Below, piece by piece: positions 38,397 through 47,692 of a DNA stretch of 64,000 nucleotides. A program made the translations under genes and the position numbers. How positions within the stretch are numbered: the first letter of the stretch is position 1; every line of letters begins with the position of its first letter. The notes below the pieces were generated by a model. That model made no database searches and was not told the DNA's origin. It was given only the letters and a program-made list of their open reading frames with translations. The stretch comes from Metapseudomonas resinovorans DSM 21078 (lineage in GTDB: Bacteria; Pseudomonadota; Gammaproteobacteria; Pseudomonadales; Pseudomonadaceae): assembly GCF_000423545.1 (NCBI RefSeq), contig NZ_AUIE01000001.1, positions 496,001-560,000 on the forward strand. Reading direction: 5' to 3'.

Positions 38397-40727
38397 TCAG
38401 TGATACTGCTGCAGCTTCAACTCGGTGTTTTCCGGCAGCACAGCACGCTCTTCGCCCGGATTCTCCAGGTCGCCCTCCACGGCGTCCTGTTGGCGGGCCA
38501 GCAGGCCAAAGAGGGTGGTGATGGGGTGCAGCGGGCGCTTCTGCGCCACCTGACCGCTGTCGGCGGCCACGGCAGGGGGCGGTAGCGGTTCAGTGGTGAC
38601 TCGGAAATCGCTGATTTCGATCACACCACGGCCTTCGGCGAGCAGGTGGAAGGAGAAGGCCTTGCGCGCTTCGGGGTTGTCAAAGGCGAAGTTGACCTTC
38701 AGCGGCTTGCCTTGTTTCAGCAGTGGCATCTCCGGAATCGGCAGGGCCACGTCGCGCTCGAACTCCTTGGCCTTCAGCCGCAGCTGGGCACCTTGCTTGT
38801 CCATGCGCAGCACCTTGATGGTCATCTGCACACTGGTGCGGCTGTGCTTCGGCAGTTCCATGTACTGTGCGCCGATCAGATTGTCAGCCCAGTCATCCTT
38901 GGCTTTTTCCTTCAGGCGGATGCGTTCACGCGTGGCGAACTGGTACTCCTGACCCAGGGTGCCGCCCTGCAGTGACTGGTCCAGGAGCATGGCGCGCTGG
39001 GCAACCAGTCGGGCCTTCTTGCCGCTGTCGCTGCCCAGGTAGCGCGCTTCGTCGGCAATGAAACCTTCGCTTTGGTAACGCCGGCAGACCTGGCGGAAGT
39101 CGCATTCGGTGAACGTGTCCTTGCCGTCGTGGTAGCGCAGCTTGCCGTTGGTATAGGACATCATCTCGCGGCCGCTGGCGTAGTCGCGGAACAGCGAGCG
39201 GCCAGACAGGTTCTGCGGTACCCGGTAGCCGAAGTAGTCGAGGATCGAGGTGGTCAGGTCGACGTGGCCATAGACGCCGCTCTTGATGGGTGGCAGCGAG
39301 GCCTGCTCGGGGGCCAGCACCAGGTTGAAGCCCCAGGCTGAGGCGAGGCGGACATTCTCGATGCCGTGGGATTCATCAGAAGTGACGATCACCAGGGTGT
39401 TTTTCAGTACGCCCTGTTTTTCAAGGCCGATGAGGAAGGTATCTACTGCGTCATCCAGGTAGGCGATGGCAGCCTTCTTGGCGTCCGGATAGCGCATCAG
39501 GTACTCGGTCGGAGCGGAGTAGGGCTGGTGGGTGCCGACTGTGAGCAAGGTGAGCATCCAGGGCTTCTTCTGCTGGCGCAGCTGCTTCACGTAGGTCTGC
39601 GCACCTTCGAAGAAGGCCTTGTCGTCCATGCCCCAGGGAAATTCCAGGTAGGCCTTGTTGGGGAACCAGTCACGCCCGCGGGTCTTGTCGAATCCCATCT
39701 GCGGCATGATTTTGTCTTTCGCCATGAAGCGCAGTCCGGCGCCCTGAAGGAAATGGGTGCTGAAGCCTTGCTGATGCATCTGCGAGGGCAGGCAGGCCTT
39801 GGAGCGGGCCGGGTTGTGCAGCAGTTCCAGTCCCTTGGGCGTGCCCGAGTCCAGCTTGCTGTAGTCGCCGCAGAGCATGGCGTACAGGCCACGGATGGTC
39901 TGGTGGCTGTGCAGCACGTAATCGGGCGTGGTCATGGCGCGTTCGGCCCAGGCACTGAGCTTGGGCATCAGCGAGTCCTGGTAGCTGCTGTTGATTGCCG
40001 CCCGGTTGGCGGCGATGTAGGCGCCGGGGATGCCTTCCAGGGCAATCACCAGCACATTGCGTGCGCGGCCGGGGCCTTGGAGCAGGGGCATGCCGTCGAG
40101 GTCCAGGCGTGCCAGGCCGGCGATGTCCGGTGGCGTATCGGGCTGGTCGCCATCGAGCCAGTCTTCGACCGCCAGTTGGCCGCTGTTCACGGCGCTGGCC
40201 ATCAGCTTGTGGGGCAGGTTGAACTGTTGCCATTGGTCGGCGTCGCTGGGCTGCACGGACTGCAGGGTGACGTGCCCCATCAACAGGGCGGCCGGCGCGG
40301 CGAACCATTTCCAGTTCAGCGGGCGATGCCGGCGGCGCCACCACAGCAGGCAGGCCAGCACGCTGGCGCCAAGGGCGATGCCCAGGTAGGGGTGGGCAAT
40401 GCCGCCGCCCTGGGTGGAGTGACTGACGAACTGCGGGTCGAGCAGGTACTTGAGATCACCCGGTTCCGGCATCCGGCCAACTGCGCCGACCAGTTCGGCA
40501 TTGCCCAGGATCATCACGCACCAGAGCAGCATCAGTGGCAGCGCCAGCCAGAGCGAACGGCCATAGAGCAATGCGAGCAGGAAACTGCCAAAAGCGAGGT
40601 CGGACAGGTAGCCGAAGGGATTTGACCAACCCAGCCAGTAGCGGCTGGCGAGGGGAATCACCAGGAAGAGCACGCCAAGCGTTGCGAGCGATAGGGACTG
40701 CGACAGCCATTGGCTGAATGGGCGCAC
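38397..40727 (-). CDS. LTA synthase-like sulfatase-fold membrane enzyme
   Basis: This 776-residue protein has about five N-terminal membrane helices (to residue 155) and a large periplasmic alkaline phosphatase/sulfatase domain. Glu231 (VIALEGIPGAY), the likely nucleophile Thr277 (HSHQTIRGLYAMLCGDYS) and TSDESHG (metal ligands) are present. About 150 C-terminal residues form a beta-rich extension. Relatives transfer phosphoglycerol or phosphoethanolamine to envelope glycans; Gram-negatives lack true lipoteichoic acid, so the acceptor here may be a glucan or lipid. It diverges from cvfB. Confidence 0.85.
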   Translation of the reverse strand: MRPFSQWLSQSLSLATLGVLFLVIPLASRYWLGWSNPFGYLSDLAFGSFLLALLYGRSLWLALPLMLLWCVMILGNAELVGAVGRMPEPGDLKYLLDPQFVSHSTQGGGIAHPYLGIALGASVLACLLWWRRRHRPLNWKWFAAPAALLMGHVTLQSVQPSDADQWQQFNLPHKLMASAVNSGQLAVEDWLDGDQPDTPPDIAGLARLDLDGMPLLQGPGRARNVLVIALEGIPGAYIAANRAAINSSYQDSLMPKLSAWAERAMTTPDYVLHSHQTIRGLYAMLCGDYSKLDSGTPKGLELLHNPARSKACLPSQMHQQGFSTHFLQGAGLRFMAKDKIMPQMGFDKTRGRDWFPNKAYLEFPWGMDDKAFFEGAQTYVKQLRQQKKPWMLTLLTVGTHQPYSAPTEYLMRYPDAKKAAIAYLDDAVDTFLIGLEKQGVLKNTLVIVTSDESHGIENVRLASAWGFNLVLAPEQASLPPIKSGVYGHVDLTTSILDYFGYRVPQNLSGRSLFRDYASGREMMSYTNGKLRYHDGKDTFTECDFRQVCRRYQSEGFIADEARYLGSDSGKKARLVAQRAMLLDQSLQGGTLGQEYQFATRERIRLKEKAKDDWADNLIGAQYMELPKHSRTSVQMTIKVLRMDKQGAQLRLKAKEFERDVALPIPEMPLLKQGKPLKVNFAFDNPEARKAFSFHLLAEGRGVIEISDFRVTTEPLPPPAVAADSGQVAQKRPLHPITTLFGLLARQQDAVEGDLENPGEERAVLPENTELKLQQYH

Positions 40728-41000
40728 AGGAACTCCTGAGATGTGACAGTGAGAATCCGTCGAGTGATGCCGGAATACATGGAGGTCGCACTTGCGACGA
40801 CACGATTCTGAAACATCGTTGTGCTAGCGGCCAGTAGACAGTTTTGCAGAATGAAAATTCAGGCGCCTTTTTGTGCCTCAATCGCCGATGAAAGGTGCGT
40901 TTGCCTGGCTTCACGGAGCGCCGCCGCAATCTACGGATGCTCGTGGTTCGCCAACCGGCCAGCAGGTAGAATGCCGCCTCGACATACAGAGGTAGCGAAG

Positions 41001-41837
41001 ATGGCACTTATCGGGCGGTTCAATTCACTTCAGGTGGTCAAGCACACCGACTTCGGCCTGTACCTGGACGGCGGTCCGGATGGTGAGATCCTGCTGCCCA
41101 ATCGATATGTGCCAAAGGATGAGCCCAGCGAAGTCGGGGACTGGCTGAACGTCTTCCTTTATCTGGACAGCGAAGATCGTCCGCTGGCTACCACCCTCAA
41201 ACCCAAGGTGCAGGTCGGCGGCTTTGCCAGCCTCAAAGTGGTGGAAATCAACCGCGTTGGCCTGTTCCTCGACTGGGGCCTGCCCAAGGACCTGTTGCTG
41301 CCGCACTCGGAAGAGAAGCGCCCGCTGCAGGTAGGCGACTACTGCGTGGTGCATGTCTACCTCGACAAGCGCACCCGGCGCATCACCGCCACCGCTCGCC
41401 TGGACCGCTACCTGGACACCACTCCACCGCGATACAAGACGGGCCAGGAGGTGGACCTGCTGGTGGTGGAGAAGACCGACCTGGGCTTCAAGGCCATCAT
41501 CAACGGCCAGCACTGGGGCCTGATTCACAAGAACGAAGTCTTCAAGTTCCTGCGTAATGGCATGCGCGAGAAGGGCTACATCAAGGAAATTCGTCCCGAC
41601 GGCAAGATCAGCCTGAGCCTGCAACCGCAGGGCGCAGAGGCAGTGAGTGGCGTGGGGGAGCAGATCCTTGCCGCGCTGCGTGCGGAAGGCGGCGTACTCA
41701 ACCTGTCCGACAAGAGTCCGCCGGAGGTCATCAGCCAGCGTTTCGGGGTCAGCAAGGGCAACTTCAAGAAGGCCATTGGCGGCCTTTTCAAGCAGGGATT
41801 GATCCGCATCGAAGACGACCGCATCGAGCTCGTCTGA
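41001..41837 (+). CDS. CvfB-type S1 RNA-binding protein
   Basis: This 278-residue cytoplasmic protein matches the CvfB/YitL family: several S1-like domains (GRFNSLQVVKHTDFGLYLDG, FASLKVVEINRVGLFLDWG, KDLLLPHSEE, GFKAIINGQHWGLIHKNEVF) and a C-terminal winged helix (VISQRFGVSKGNFKKAIGGL). In Staphylococcus CvfB binds RNA and affects virulence factors. The frame is open upstream, but ATG at 41001 after GAGGTAG starts the conserved sequence. A strong terminator follows. Confidence 0.9.
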   Translation: MALIGRFNSLQVVKHTDFGLYLDGGPDGEILLPNRYVPKDEPSEVGDWLNVFLYLDSEDRPLATTLKPKVQVGGFASLKVVEINRVGLFLDWGLPKDLLLPHSEEKRPLQVGDYCVVHVYLDKRTRRITATARLDRYLDTTPPRYKTGQEVDLLVVEKTDLGFKAIINGQHWGLIHKNEVFKFLRNGMREKGYIKEIRPDGKISLSLQPQGAEAVSGVGEQILAALRAEGGVLNLSDKSPPEVISQRFGVSKGNFKKAIGGLFKQGLIRIEDDRIELV

Positions 41838-41885
41838 GCCGCCACTGAAATCCCCTCAGGCCACGTCCCGCGCGGCCTTGAATAC

Positions 41886-41924
41886 AAAGCCCCCGATTCT
41901 GGAGTTGCTCCAGACGGGGGCTTT
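41886..41924 (+). terminator. Two-part hairpin terminator after cvfB
   Basis: AAAGCCCCCG...CGGGGGCTTT form the outer stem and CTGGAG-TTG-CTCCAG the inner one, with a small internal loop. It starts 49 bases after the cvfB stop. The symmetric A/T ends could serve both strands, though the T-run on the plus strand is short. Confidence 0.85.
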
Positions 41925-42102
41925 GCATTGTGTTGGCCTTGCAAATTGCACGCTGGCGAATGGCCGAATCGTGCGCAATGCATGGAAAAACTTGTTAAAA
42001 AAAATGTAACAGACTGATTTATTTGGGATTTCAGTTGTCTTAGGTCCGGCATGCACGCTGCAAGTGGGGTGCAGGAGCAATCATTTTTCTAGGAGAGAAG
42101 AC

Positions 42103-42363
42103 ATGGATCTGGATTTCGACAAGCTGATCAGCGCCTTTCCGGAATACGAACTCAGTACCAAACCTCGGCCCGATGGTGGTTTCGTCTTGACGCTGGAACG
42201 CGAGGGAAAACTCTTTCAGCGCGTGGTGGCGGCGACGGTACAGCTGGATTGGCTGGTCAGTACGCTCAAGCGCGACCTGGCGCTGGAGCAGGGTGAAGTG
42301 CCGCCGGTGGAGTCGCTGAAGGTGTTGCATCGGAAGCCTTTGCCGCGCTATCTGCGCGCCTGA
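42103..42363 (+). CDS. DUF3509 family protein
   Basis: This 86-residue cytoplasmic protein matches DUF3509, a family almost confined to Pseudomonas: FDKLISAFPEYELSTKPRPDGGFVLTLEREG, then LVSTLKRDLALEQGEVPP. Function unknown. TAGGAGAG 8 bases before ATG is a strong ribosome binding site. A 178-base leader after the cvfB terminator, including an AT-rich stretch, should contain its promoter. Confidence 0.82.
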   Translation: MDLDFDKLISAFPEYELSTKPRPDGGFVLTLEREGKLFQRVVAATVQLDWLVSTLKRDLALEQGEVPPVESLKVLHRKPLPRYLRA

Positions 42364-42409
42364 GGCGGGTTGGCCGCGACTGGGACGTCGCGGCCGGAGA
42401 CTTGAACGA

Positions 42410-42736
42410 TCAGGTTTCGATTCCGGAAGGTGGCAGCATGGCGTCCCCTTCCTTTTCCCCTTCCTTGTTCGATGGCGTACGCGGTGGCTCATCGCGCGCC
42501 TCGTCTTTCTGCTGTTGTTCTCCCAGCAGTTCCTTGGCCGAAGCCTGGGCTTCGTCCACTTTCTTGTTCAGCTCGTTGACCGCTTCGCCGATGGCTTCCC
42601 GGGCGATCTCCTGGGCGGCTGACTCGGCTTTCTCCGCCAGCTTGTTGGCCGACTCCTCGGCCAGGTCGCAGCCCGCGAGGCTGGCCAACAGGCCGGCACT
42701 AAGCAGCAGGGCGGTGAGGCGGGGGACAGGTTTCAT
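42410..42736 (-). CDS. Small helical lipoprotein
   Basis: This 108-residue protein has a lipoprotein signal with lipobox LAGC (Cys23) followed by Asp, then a continuous amphipathic helix rich in Ala, Glu and Lys (EESANKLAEKAESAAQEIAR, KKVDEAQASAKELLGEQQQK) and a charged tail. The Asp after Cys would favour inner-membrane retention by the enterobacterial rule, which is less reliable in Pseudomonas. No named family. ATG at 42736 is set by the signal peptide. Confidence 0.8.
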   Translation of the reverse strand: MKPVPRLTALLLSAGLLASLAGCDLAEESANKLAEKAESAAQEIAREAIGEAVNELNKKVDEAQASAKELLGEQQQKDEARDEPPRTPSNKEGEKEGDAMLPPSGIET

Positions 42737-42854
42737 GCAGTGATTCTCCAGTTGCGACACGCGGCGGCCATCATTGCTTACAGCAGGCGCCGAGGAAACA
42801 CGCCCGCGCGGCGATTCTGTGTGCGGACGTTTCTGACGTTGCGCGCATAAGAAA

Positions 42855-42894
42855 GCCCCGGGGCCCACAGCGGCGACTGTAAGGAACCCGGGGC
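42855..42894. repeat. GC inverted repeat between divergent genes
   Basis: GCCCCGGG at 42855 and CCCGGGGC at 42887 are perfectly complementary with a 24-base loop that itself has CAG/CTG ends. It sits in the 285-base divergent region between the lipoprotein gene and the diheme cytochrome gene, which holds no gene. Confidence 0.5.
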
Positions 42895-43021
42895 CTGGGG
42901 TCGGCATCCGCCGGCCTCGAATAGACTGACCGGCGGATTGCAGAGGGGTTCCGCAAGACTACGCAGATTGAGTTGTTTCACTAGGCTTAGCGAGGCAACC
43001 CACACTGGAGGCAGAGTCGAA

Positions 43022-43936
43022 ATGGGCAAAGTCCTGGCGCGGGTCAAACTGTGCTCGCTGCTCCTGGTACCAGCGCTGGGCATGGCGCAGGACGTGAGCT
43101 TCGACGATATCCGGCCGATCCTTCAGGCACGCTGCGTGATGTGCCACGCCGGCGAAGCGGCACCGCTTGGCTTGCGCTTGACCAGTCTCGATGAACTGCT
43201 CAAAGGCAGTATCCGCCGCCAGGTGGTAGCGCGCGGCGACCCGTCGGGCAGCGAGTTGATCCGGCGCCTCAAAGGGCAGAGTCAGCCGCGTATGCCCATG
43301 ACCGGGCCGCCCTTTCTCAGTGACGCCGAGATCGCGCTGTTCGAGCGCTGGATCGCGGGTGGCCTGCAGGCCGGTAGCCAGCCTGCCGACGCCACCCTCT
43401 CGGCGTTGCCGCTGCAACGCCCGCCAGCGGGACAGCCGGTGACCTATGAACATGTTGCGCCGATCTTTGCCAGTCGCTGCGTGAAGTGCCATTCCCCTTA
43501 CGGTCTGATGGGCTCGGCTCCAGAGGGCCTGTTGCTGAACGCGTATTCCGCCATCCTCGACCGCGACGAACGTGTGCGGGTGGTACCGGGTGCCGCGGGT
43601 GCCAGTGAGCTGGTGCGCCGCATCCGTGGCCAGTCGCGGCCGCAGATGCCTTACGACGGTCCGCCCTTTCTCAGCGAAGAGGAAATCCAGCTGATCGTGG
43701 ACTGGATCGATCAGGGAGCTCGCGACGCCAACGGTCAGCCGTCGCCCAGCCCGGTTGGCGCGCGGGTGCGGTTGCAGGGGGTGTTGGGAGAGGGCTGGAC
43801 CCTTGACTCGTTGCAGCTGGTGGTCGGTCCCGGCACGCGCATCGACAAGTCGCCCGATGTGGGGGACTACGTGGAAGTGCGTGGGCGCTGGGGGGCGGAC
43901 GGCAGGGTGCTGGTGGAACGAATCCGCCGGCGTTGA
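43022..43936 (+). CDS. Exported diheme protein with two PSCyt1-like c-type cytochrome domains
   Basis: This 304-residue protein has a signal peptide (ending GMA-Q, residue 22) and two similar cytochrome domains: CVMCH (38-42) and CVKCH (153-157), each followed by MP(M/Y)xGPPFLS(D/E)xEI. This repeat resembles the planctomycete-type cytochrome C domain (PSCyt1). The last 65 residues look like an OB-type beta domain (VRLQGVLGEGWTLDSLQLVV). Role in electron transfer or redox sensing is unknown; no partner is adjacent. GGAGG lies upstream of ATG. Confidence 0.8.
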   Translation: MGKVLARVKLCSLLLVPALGMAQDVSFDDIRPILQARCVMCHAGEAAPLGLRLTSLDELLKGSIRRQVVARGDPSGSELIRRLKGQSQPRMPMTGPPFLSDAEIALFERWIAGGLQAGSQPADATLSALPLQRPPAGQPVTYEHVAPIFASRCVKCHSPYGLMGSAPEGLLLNAYSAILDRDERVRVVPGAAGASELVRRIRGQSRPQMPYDGPPFLSEEEIQLIVDWIDQGARDANGQPSPSPVGARVRLQGVLGEGWTLDSLQLVVGPGTRIDKSPDVGDYVEVRGRWGADGRVLVERIRRR

Positions 43937-44139
43937 TCGGGGGGGAGCCGCTTTCCCATTGTTAAGCGTTACGGCAACCGCTCTTCCTGCGACGGCCTTA
44001 GGGCTGAGGAGCTGGTCGTACCATCCAGGCGACAGACCTGTGCCGTCGCCGTCAATGGCAGCAGGCGCAATCCCGGGAATAGCGCTCTCAACGTGCTTCC
44101 CTCACTTAGCGGGAGAAGCGCGAGGCTAGAAGAGCCCGA

Positions 44140-45075
44140 TCAGGCCTCGGAAGGGGCGAGCACCTTGCGTTGCTGGCGGCCACGCAGCAGCTCGGCGCCG
44201 CTGACCAGGACGATGCCTCCCAGCACCAGGGTGGCGCCGATGGCGAAGGACGTGTCGATTGTCTCCCCCAGCACCAGCACACCGAAGGTGACACCGAACA
44301 ACGGGGTCATGAAGGACAGCACCGACAGGCGCGTAGCCAGGTAGCGACGCAGCAGCCAGAACCAGGCGAGGTAGCTCACCAGGGCGATCACCACCACCTG
44401 GAAGGCGAGGCTGATCACGGCCCTTTGAGTCAGCTGCATGTCGGTCTTGCCGGTGCTGAAGGCCACCACCGTCAGCAGCAGGACTGCGCCGAACAGCTGA
44501 TAGAACAGGGTCTTCACCGGGTTGGCCTCGGAGAGCGATGAGCCGCGGATCACCAGCGTAGTGGCACCCCAGGCCAGGGCGCCGCACAGGGCATAGGCGT
44601 CGCCCAGCAGCACATTGCCGGGTGCGCCGGCGGGTTGGCCGAGGAAGGCGGTGGCGATACCACCGAACGCCACCAGCACCCCCAGCCACTGGACGGGCGA
44701 GAGACGTTCCTCGGGCAACATAAGGTGCAGTCCGAGGGCGGCGAACATGGGCGCGGTGTAGAGGAACACCGACAGGTGCGAGGCGCTGGTGTGGTTCAGG
44801 CCTTCACCGATGAACAGGAATTCCAGGGCGAACAACGTGCCGACGGCGATGCCCGGCAGCAGGGTGCCGTCGGTGAAAGCGCCGCGGCCCTCTTTCCACA
44901 GCACCAGGGCGCCCAGCACCAGGGCCGCACCGCCGGAGCGGATGGCCAGCTGCAGGATGGACGGCACGTCATCCAGGGTCAGCTTGATCGCCACCTGCTG
45001 GAAACCCCAGCAGATGCAGAGGACGAACATCAGTCCACAGGCGAACCAGTCCAGGGGAAGGCGGGAGGGTTTCAT
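44140..45075 (-). CDS. EamA-family (DMT) transporter
   Basis: This 311-residue inner-membrane protein has ten predicted helices in two EamA repeats (FVLCICWGFQQVAIKLTLDD; GDAYALCGALAWGATTLVIR). Such proteins export amino acids or other metabolites. ATG at 45075 begins the first hydrophobic region. It diverges from a LysR regulator 128 bases away, which probably controls it. Confidence 0.88.
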   Translation of the reverse strand: MKPSRLPLDWFACGLMFVLCICWGFQQVAIKLTLDDVPSILQLAIRSGGAALVLGALVLWKEGRGAFTDGTLLPGIAVGTLFALEFLFIGEGLNHTSASHLSVFLYTAPMFAALGLHLMLPEERLSPVQWLGVLVAFGGIATAFLGQPAGAPGNVLLGDAYALCGALAWGATTLVIRGSSLSEANPVKTLFYQLFGAVLLLTVVAFSTGKTDMQLTQRAVISLAFQVVVIALVSYLAWFWLLRRYLATRLSVLSFMTPLFGVTFGVLVLGETIDTSFAIGATLVLGGIVLVSGAELLRGRQQRKVLAPSEA

Positions 45076-45203
45076 CGTTCGACTCGCAAGGCAGCGGGGC
45101 GCGGCAGAGGCCGCTAATGGGTGGCAGGATCGGTCCTCGACCGCCTTGCATTCAAACGATGATTTGTCATCATGCTTTGACTTGAACTCAAAGCGAACCT
45201 GCC

Positions 45204-46142
45204 ATGCGTCTCCCGTCACTCGTCGCCCTGCGCACCTTCGAGGTCGCCGCCCGCAGCCGTAACTTCACCGAAGCCGCCCAGGAACTATCCGTGACCCCGG
45301 GAGCCGTGAGCCGACAGATCCGCCTGCTGGAAGGCGAGCTGGGCGTGAGTCTGTTCGACCGCACGCGCAACACCGTCACGCTCAATGACAATGGTCGTCG
45401 CCTGGCGGCCACCGTCACCCAGGCCTTCGAGTTGCTCACCCGTGGCGCCGACGAACTGCGTGGCCAGGACGAAGGCCCCATCCACATCACCTGCGCACCT
45501 TCCATTGCCAGCCACTGGCTGATGCGTCGGCTCAATCAGTTCGCCGCAATCAACCCGGACATCACCCTCAGCCTGGAAGCCACCGAGCAACTGGTGGACC
45601 TGGAGCGCGGCGAGGCGACACTGGCCATTCGCTTCACCGCCACCGATGCGCCCATGCCGGCCAGCGAGCTGCTGTTTCTCGAGGAGTTCTTCCCGGTGTG
45701 CAGCCCGAGTTATCTGGAACAGTTCGGCGCGGTACGCGAACCACGGGACATGCTGGGCGCGCGACTGATCCACACCCACTGGAAGAACAGCGCCAACCTC
45801 CACCTGCCGAGCTGGGAGGACTGGTTCGCCACCTACGTGGGCGAGCCGGGACCGACGAAAGGCGGGATGCGTTTCGGCCTGATCGGCCACGCCATCCAGG
45901 GCGCAGTCAGCGGCCAGGGCTTCGCCCTCGGATCAACCGCACTGGCCTGTGACGACATCGCCAACGGTCGGCTGGTGCTGCCTTTCGGCGAACGCTGCCG
46001 CCTGTCGACCCCCTGGGCCTATCGTCTTGCGTGGAGCCGCAGGTCGCCTCCGGCGGAGAAGGTGCGCCGTCTCATCGACTGGCTGATGGCCGAAGCCCGC
46101 GCCAGCACTGTGCCGGGGCAGGGCAGTGTGGGGAGGAGTTGA
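45204..46142 (+). CDS. LysR-family regulator, GcvA-like
   Basis: This 312-residue regulator starts RLPSLVALRTFEVAARSRNF and has the HTH AAQELSVTPGAVSRQIRLLE, the form seen in GcvA/AmpR-type LysR proteins. The effector domain ends the protein. It diverges from the EamA transporter gene, the usual arrangement for a regulator and its target. Inducer unknown. Confidence 0.9.
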   Translation: MRLPSLVALRTFEVAARSRNFTEAAQELSVTPGAVSRQIRLLEGELGVSLFDRTRNTVTLNDNGRRLAATVTQAFELLTRGADELRGQDEGPIHITCAPSIASHWLMRRLNQFAAINPDITLSLEATEQLVDLERGEATLAIRFTATDAPMPASELLFLEEFFPVCSPSYLEQFGAVREPRDMLGARLIHTHWKNSANLHLPSWEDWFATYVGEPGPTKGGMRFGLIGHAIQGAVSGQGFALGSTALACDDIANGRLVLPFGERCRLSTPWAYRLAWSRRSPPAEKVRRLIDWLMAEARASTVPGQGSVGRS

Positions 46143-46188
46143 AGCGGCGGATGACGCCAGGCGTTGCATCCGCCGCCGCCAGGCGGGG

Positions 46189-46743
46189 TTACATCATCTT
46201 GCGCCACTGATGCAGCCGGTGTTGCAGGCCCTCGGCCCAATCCGGTGTGGCCTGGCCGGTGCCTGCGGTCCGGAGCATCGGGTGATGACTGACGACGCGG
46301 GCGAGGATGGGCTCCTGCGTCGGCTTCACGTCGACGAAGAACACATGCTTGCCTTCGTCCAGCGTGGGCTTGAAGCGTTTCACCACGGCGTTCGGCGTCT
46401 GTATGCCGAACAGGCTGCCTTCCCAGACGCTGAAGCCGAACAATGCGATGGCCAGGAAGATGAAGGGAATCCAGCCCGCTGCCGTGCCGGTCCAGCCGCT
46501 GAGCCAGGCTACCAGCATCACAAGGGCTGCCAGGGCCAGGCCGATGCCGACACCGATCAGCCCGGAATGCACCATGTCGCGCTTCATCACGGAGGAAACA
46601 TCATGAAGATGGTAATGCTCGACGTCGGCGTCGCGTTCGCTGAGCACATGGATCTGCTCGTGGTCGATGCCCAGGGCCTCGAGCTCGTCTTCGACCCTTT
46701 CCAGGTCTTTCAGGTTGTCGCTGATGTAGTAGTGCCGCTGCAT
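46189..46743 (-). CDS. Membrane protein with N-terminal YflT-like stress domain
   Basis: This 184-residue protein has a cytoplasmic N-terminal domain (HYYISDNLKDLERVEDELEA, then IDHEQIHVLSERDADVEHYH) that resembles the YflT/general stress 17M fold, then two membrane helices (about 80-120) and a second soluble part. Function unknown. It converges on the LysR gene. Comparable Pseudomonas proteins are annotated only as hypothetical. Confidence 0.75.
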   Translation of the reverse strand: MQRHYYISDNLKDLERVEDELEALGIDHEQIHVLSERDADVEHYHLHDVSSVMKRDMVHSGLIGVGIGLALAALVMLVAWLSGWTGTAAGWIPFIFLAIALFGFSVWEGSLFGIQTPNAVVKRFKPTLDEGKHVFFVDVKPTQEPILARVVSHHPMLRTAGTGQATPDWAEGLQHRLHQWRKMM

Positions 46744-46932
46744 GGGACACCTCCCATCTGGCTGGCGCCGGGCCCCCTCCGGCTATTACCCCCAGTTCCG
46801 GCCGCTGTCGGCCTGCGTGGGAGTTTAGTCCGGTGAGTCTTTCAGCACGTGGCATCCGCCCATTGGCAGGACGGAGCGATGGCGCCGGGCGGCAGGTCTT
46901 GCACCTGTCCGCCCAGGGGCGCCAGGAGGGTC

Positions 46933-47112
46933 TTACTTGTTACCGATGCGGATATGGCGGCTCGGTGCAACCTGGGCGCTCACGCCTTTGGCGATTTCCT
47001 GGATCTCGCCACCCTTGTTCAGGAAGGCAGCAATCTGAGCTTCCAGGGCTTCGCTGCTAGTGGTGGCTGCCGGCGGCTTGGGGGTGCTGCTGTGGGAGGT
47101 CTTGATGCGCAT
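46933..47112 (-). CDS. Small protein resembling the SutA C-terminal region
   Basis: This 59-residue basic protein has a Ser/Pro/Thr-rich start (RIKTSHSSTPKPPAATTSS) and a core EALEAQIAAFLNKGGEIQEI-AKGV. The pattern AxxxFLxxGGxxQEIxxxV recalls the C-terminal part of SutA, the P. aeruginosa protein that binds RNA polymerase in slow growth; I compare from memory. The acidic N-terminal half of SutA is absent. It lies downstream of the cold-shock gene but beyond a strong terminator. Confidence 0.65.
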   Translation of the reverse strand: MRIKTSHSSTPKPPAATTSSEALEAQIAAFLNKGGEIQEIAKGVSAQVAPSRHIRIGNK

Positions 47113-47162
47113 TTCACTTTCTCTGTACGTAGTGGCCCGGAAGAGGCCATCTGAAACCACTG

Positions 47163-47195
47163 AAAAAAAAACCGGCCCGAAGGCCGGTTCTTTTT
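47163..47195 (-). terminator. Bidirectional rho-independent terminator after the cold-shock gene
   Basis: ACCGGCC-CGAA-GGCCGGT is flanked by eight A on the left, which read as eight U at the end of the cold-shock transcript, and by TTCTTTTT on the right. It lies just 11 bases from the cold-shock stop. Confidence 0.93.
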
Positions 47196-47205
47196 CGGCT
47201 CGTGC

Positions 47206-47415
47206 TTACAGCACTTGCACTTCGTCGGCTTGCATGCCTTTTTGGCCCTGCACAGCTACGAAGGAGACCTTCTGGCCTTCCTTCAGGCTTTTGAAGCCGG
47301 CGCTTTGGATAGAACGGTAGTGAACGAACAGATCGGGACCGTTATCGGTGGTAATGAAGCCGTAGCCCTTTTCATCGTTGAACCACTTGACGGTGCCGGT
47401 TTGGCGCTCGGACAT
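47206..47415 (-). CDS. CspA-family cold-shock protein
   Basis: This 69-residue single-stranded nucleic acid-binding protein has RNP1 KGYGFI and an RNP2 variant DLFVHY in a complete cold-shock domain ([20 protein letters not shown]). It may act as an RNA chaperone at low temperature or in stress. AGGAG lies 8 bases upstream of ATG. The 277 bases upstream contain no gene and probably include a long leader, as cold-shock genes often have. Confidence 0.94.
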   Translation of the reverse strand: MSERQTGTVKWFNDEKGYGFITTDNGPDLFVHYRSIQSAGFKSLKEGQKVSFVAVQGQKGMQADEVQVL

Positions 47416-47692
47416 TGGAATGTCTCCTAGAAACTGAGTTATTGCTGGGCTGGATCGTTCCAGCCTGTCACTGAGTGCAGAGAGTCGGCAACCGATGAAG
47501 AGGGGACCGCTAAAGTACAGACCGTTTCCCGGTGACACATGCATCACAGCGCTCGACACAATACCTGTGCTTTCGAGGAATGCCTAACCTTTTATTCGCC
47601 GGCCGTCCGATCAGGTCGCCGAAGGTCAAGCGCGAGCCACGGCACGGTGGCTCGCCGACGAACGGATTCGCACTGGCACAGGATGCGCTTCG

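Noticed and set aside
38397-40727. A true lipoteichoic acid synthase.
   Set aside because: The fold and active-site Thr fit, but Gram-negative envelopes lack lipoteichoic acid. I keep only the superfamily assignment.
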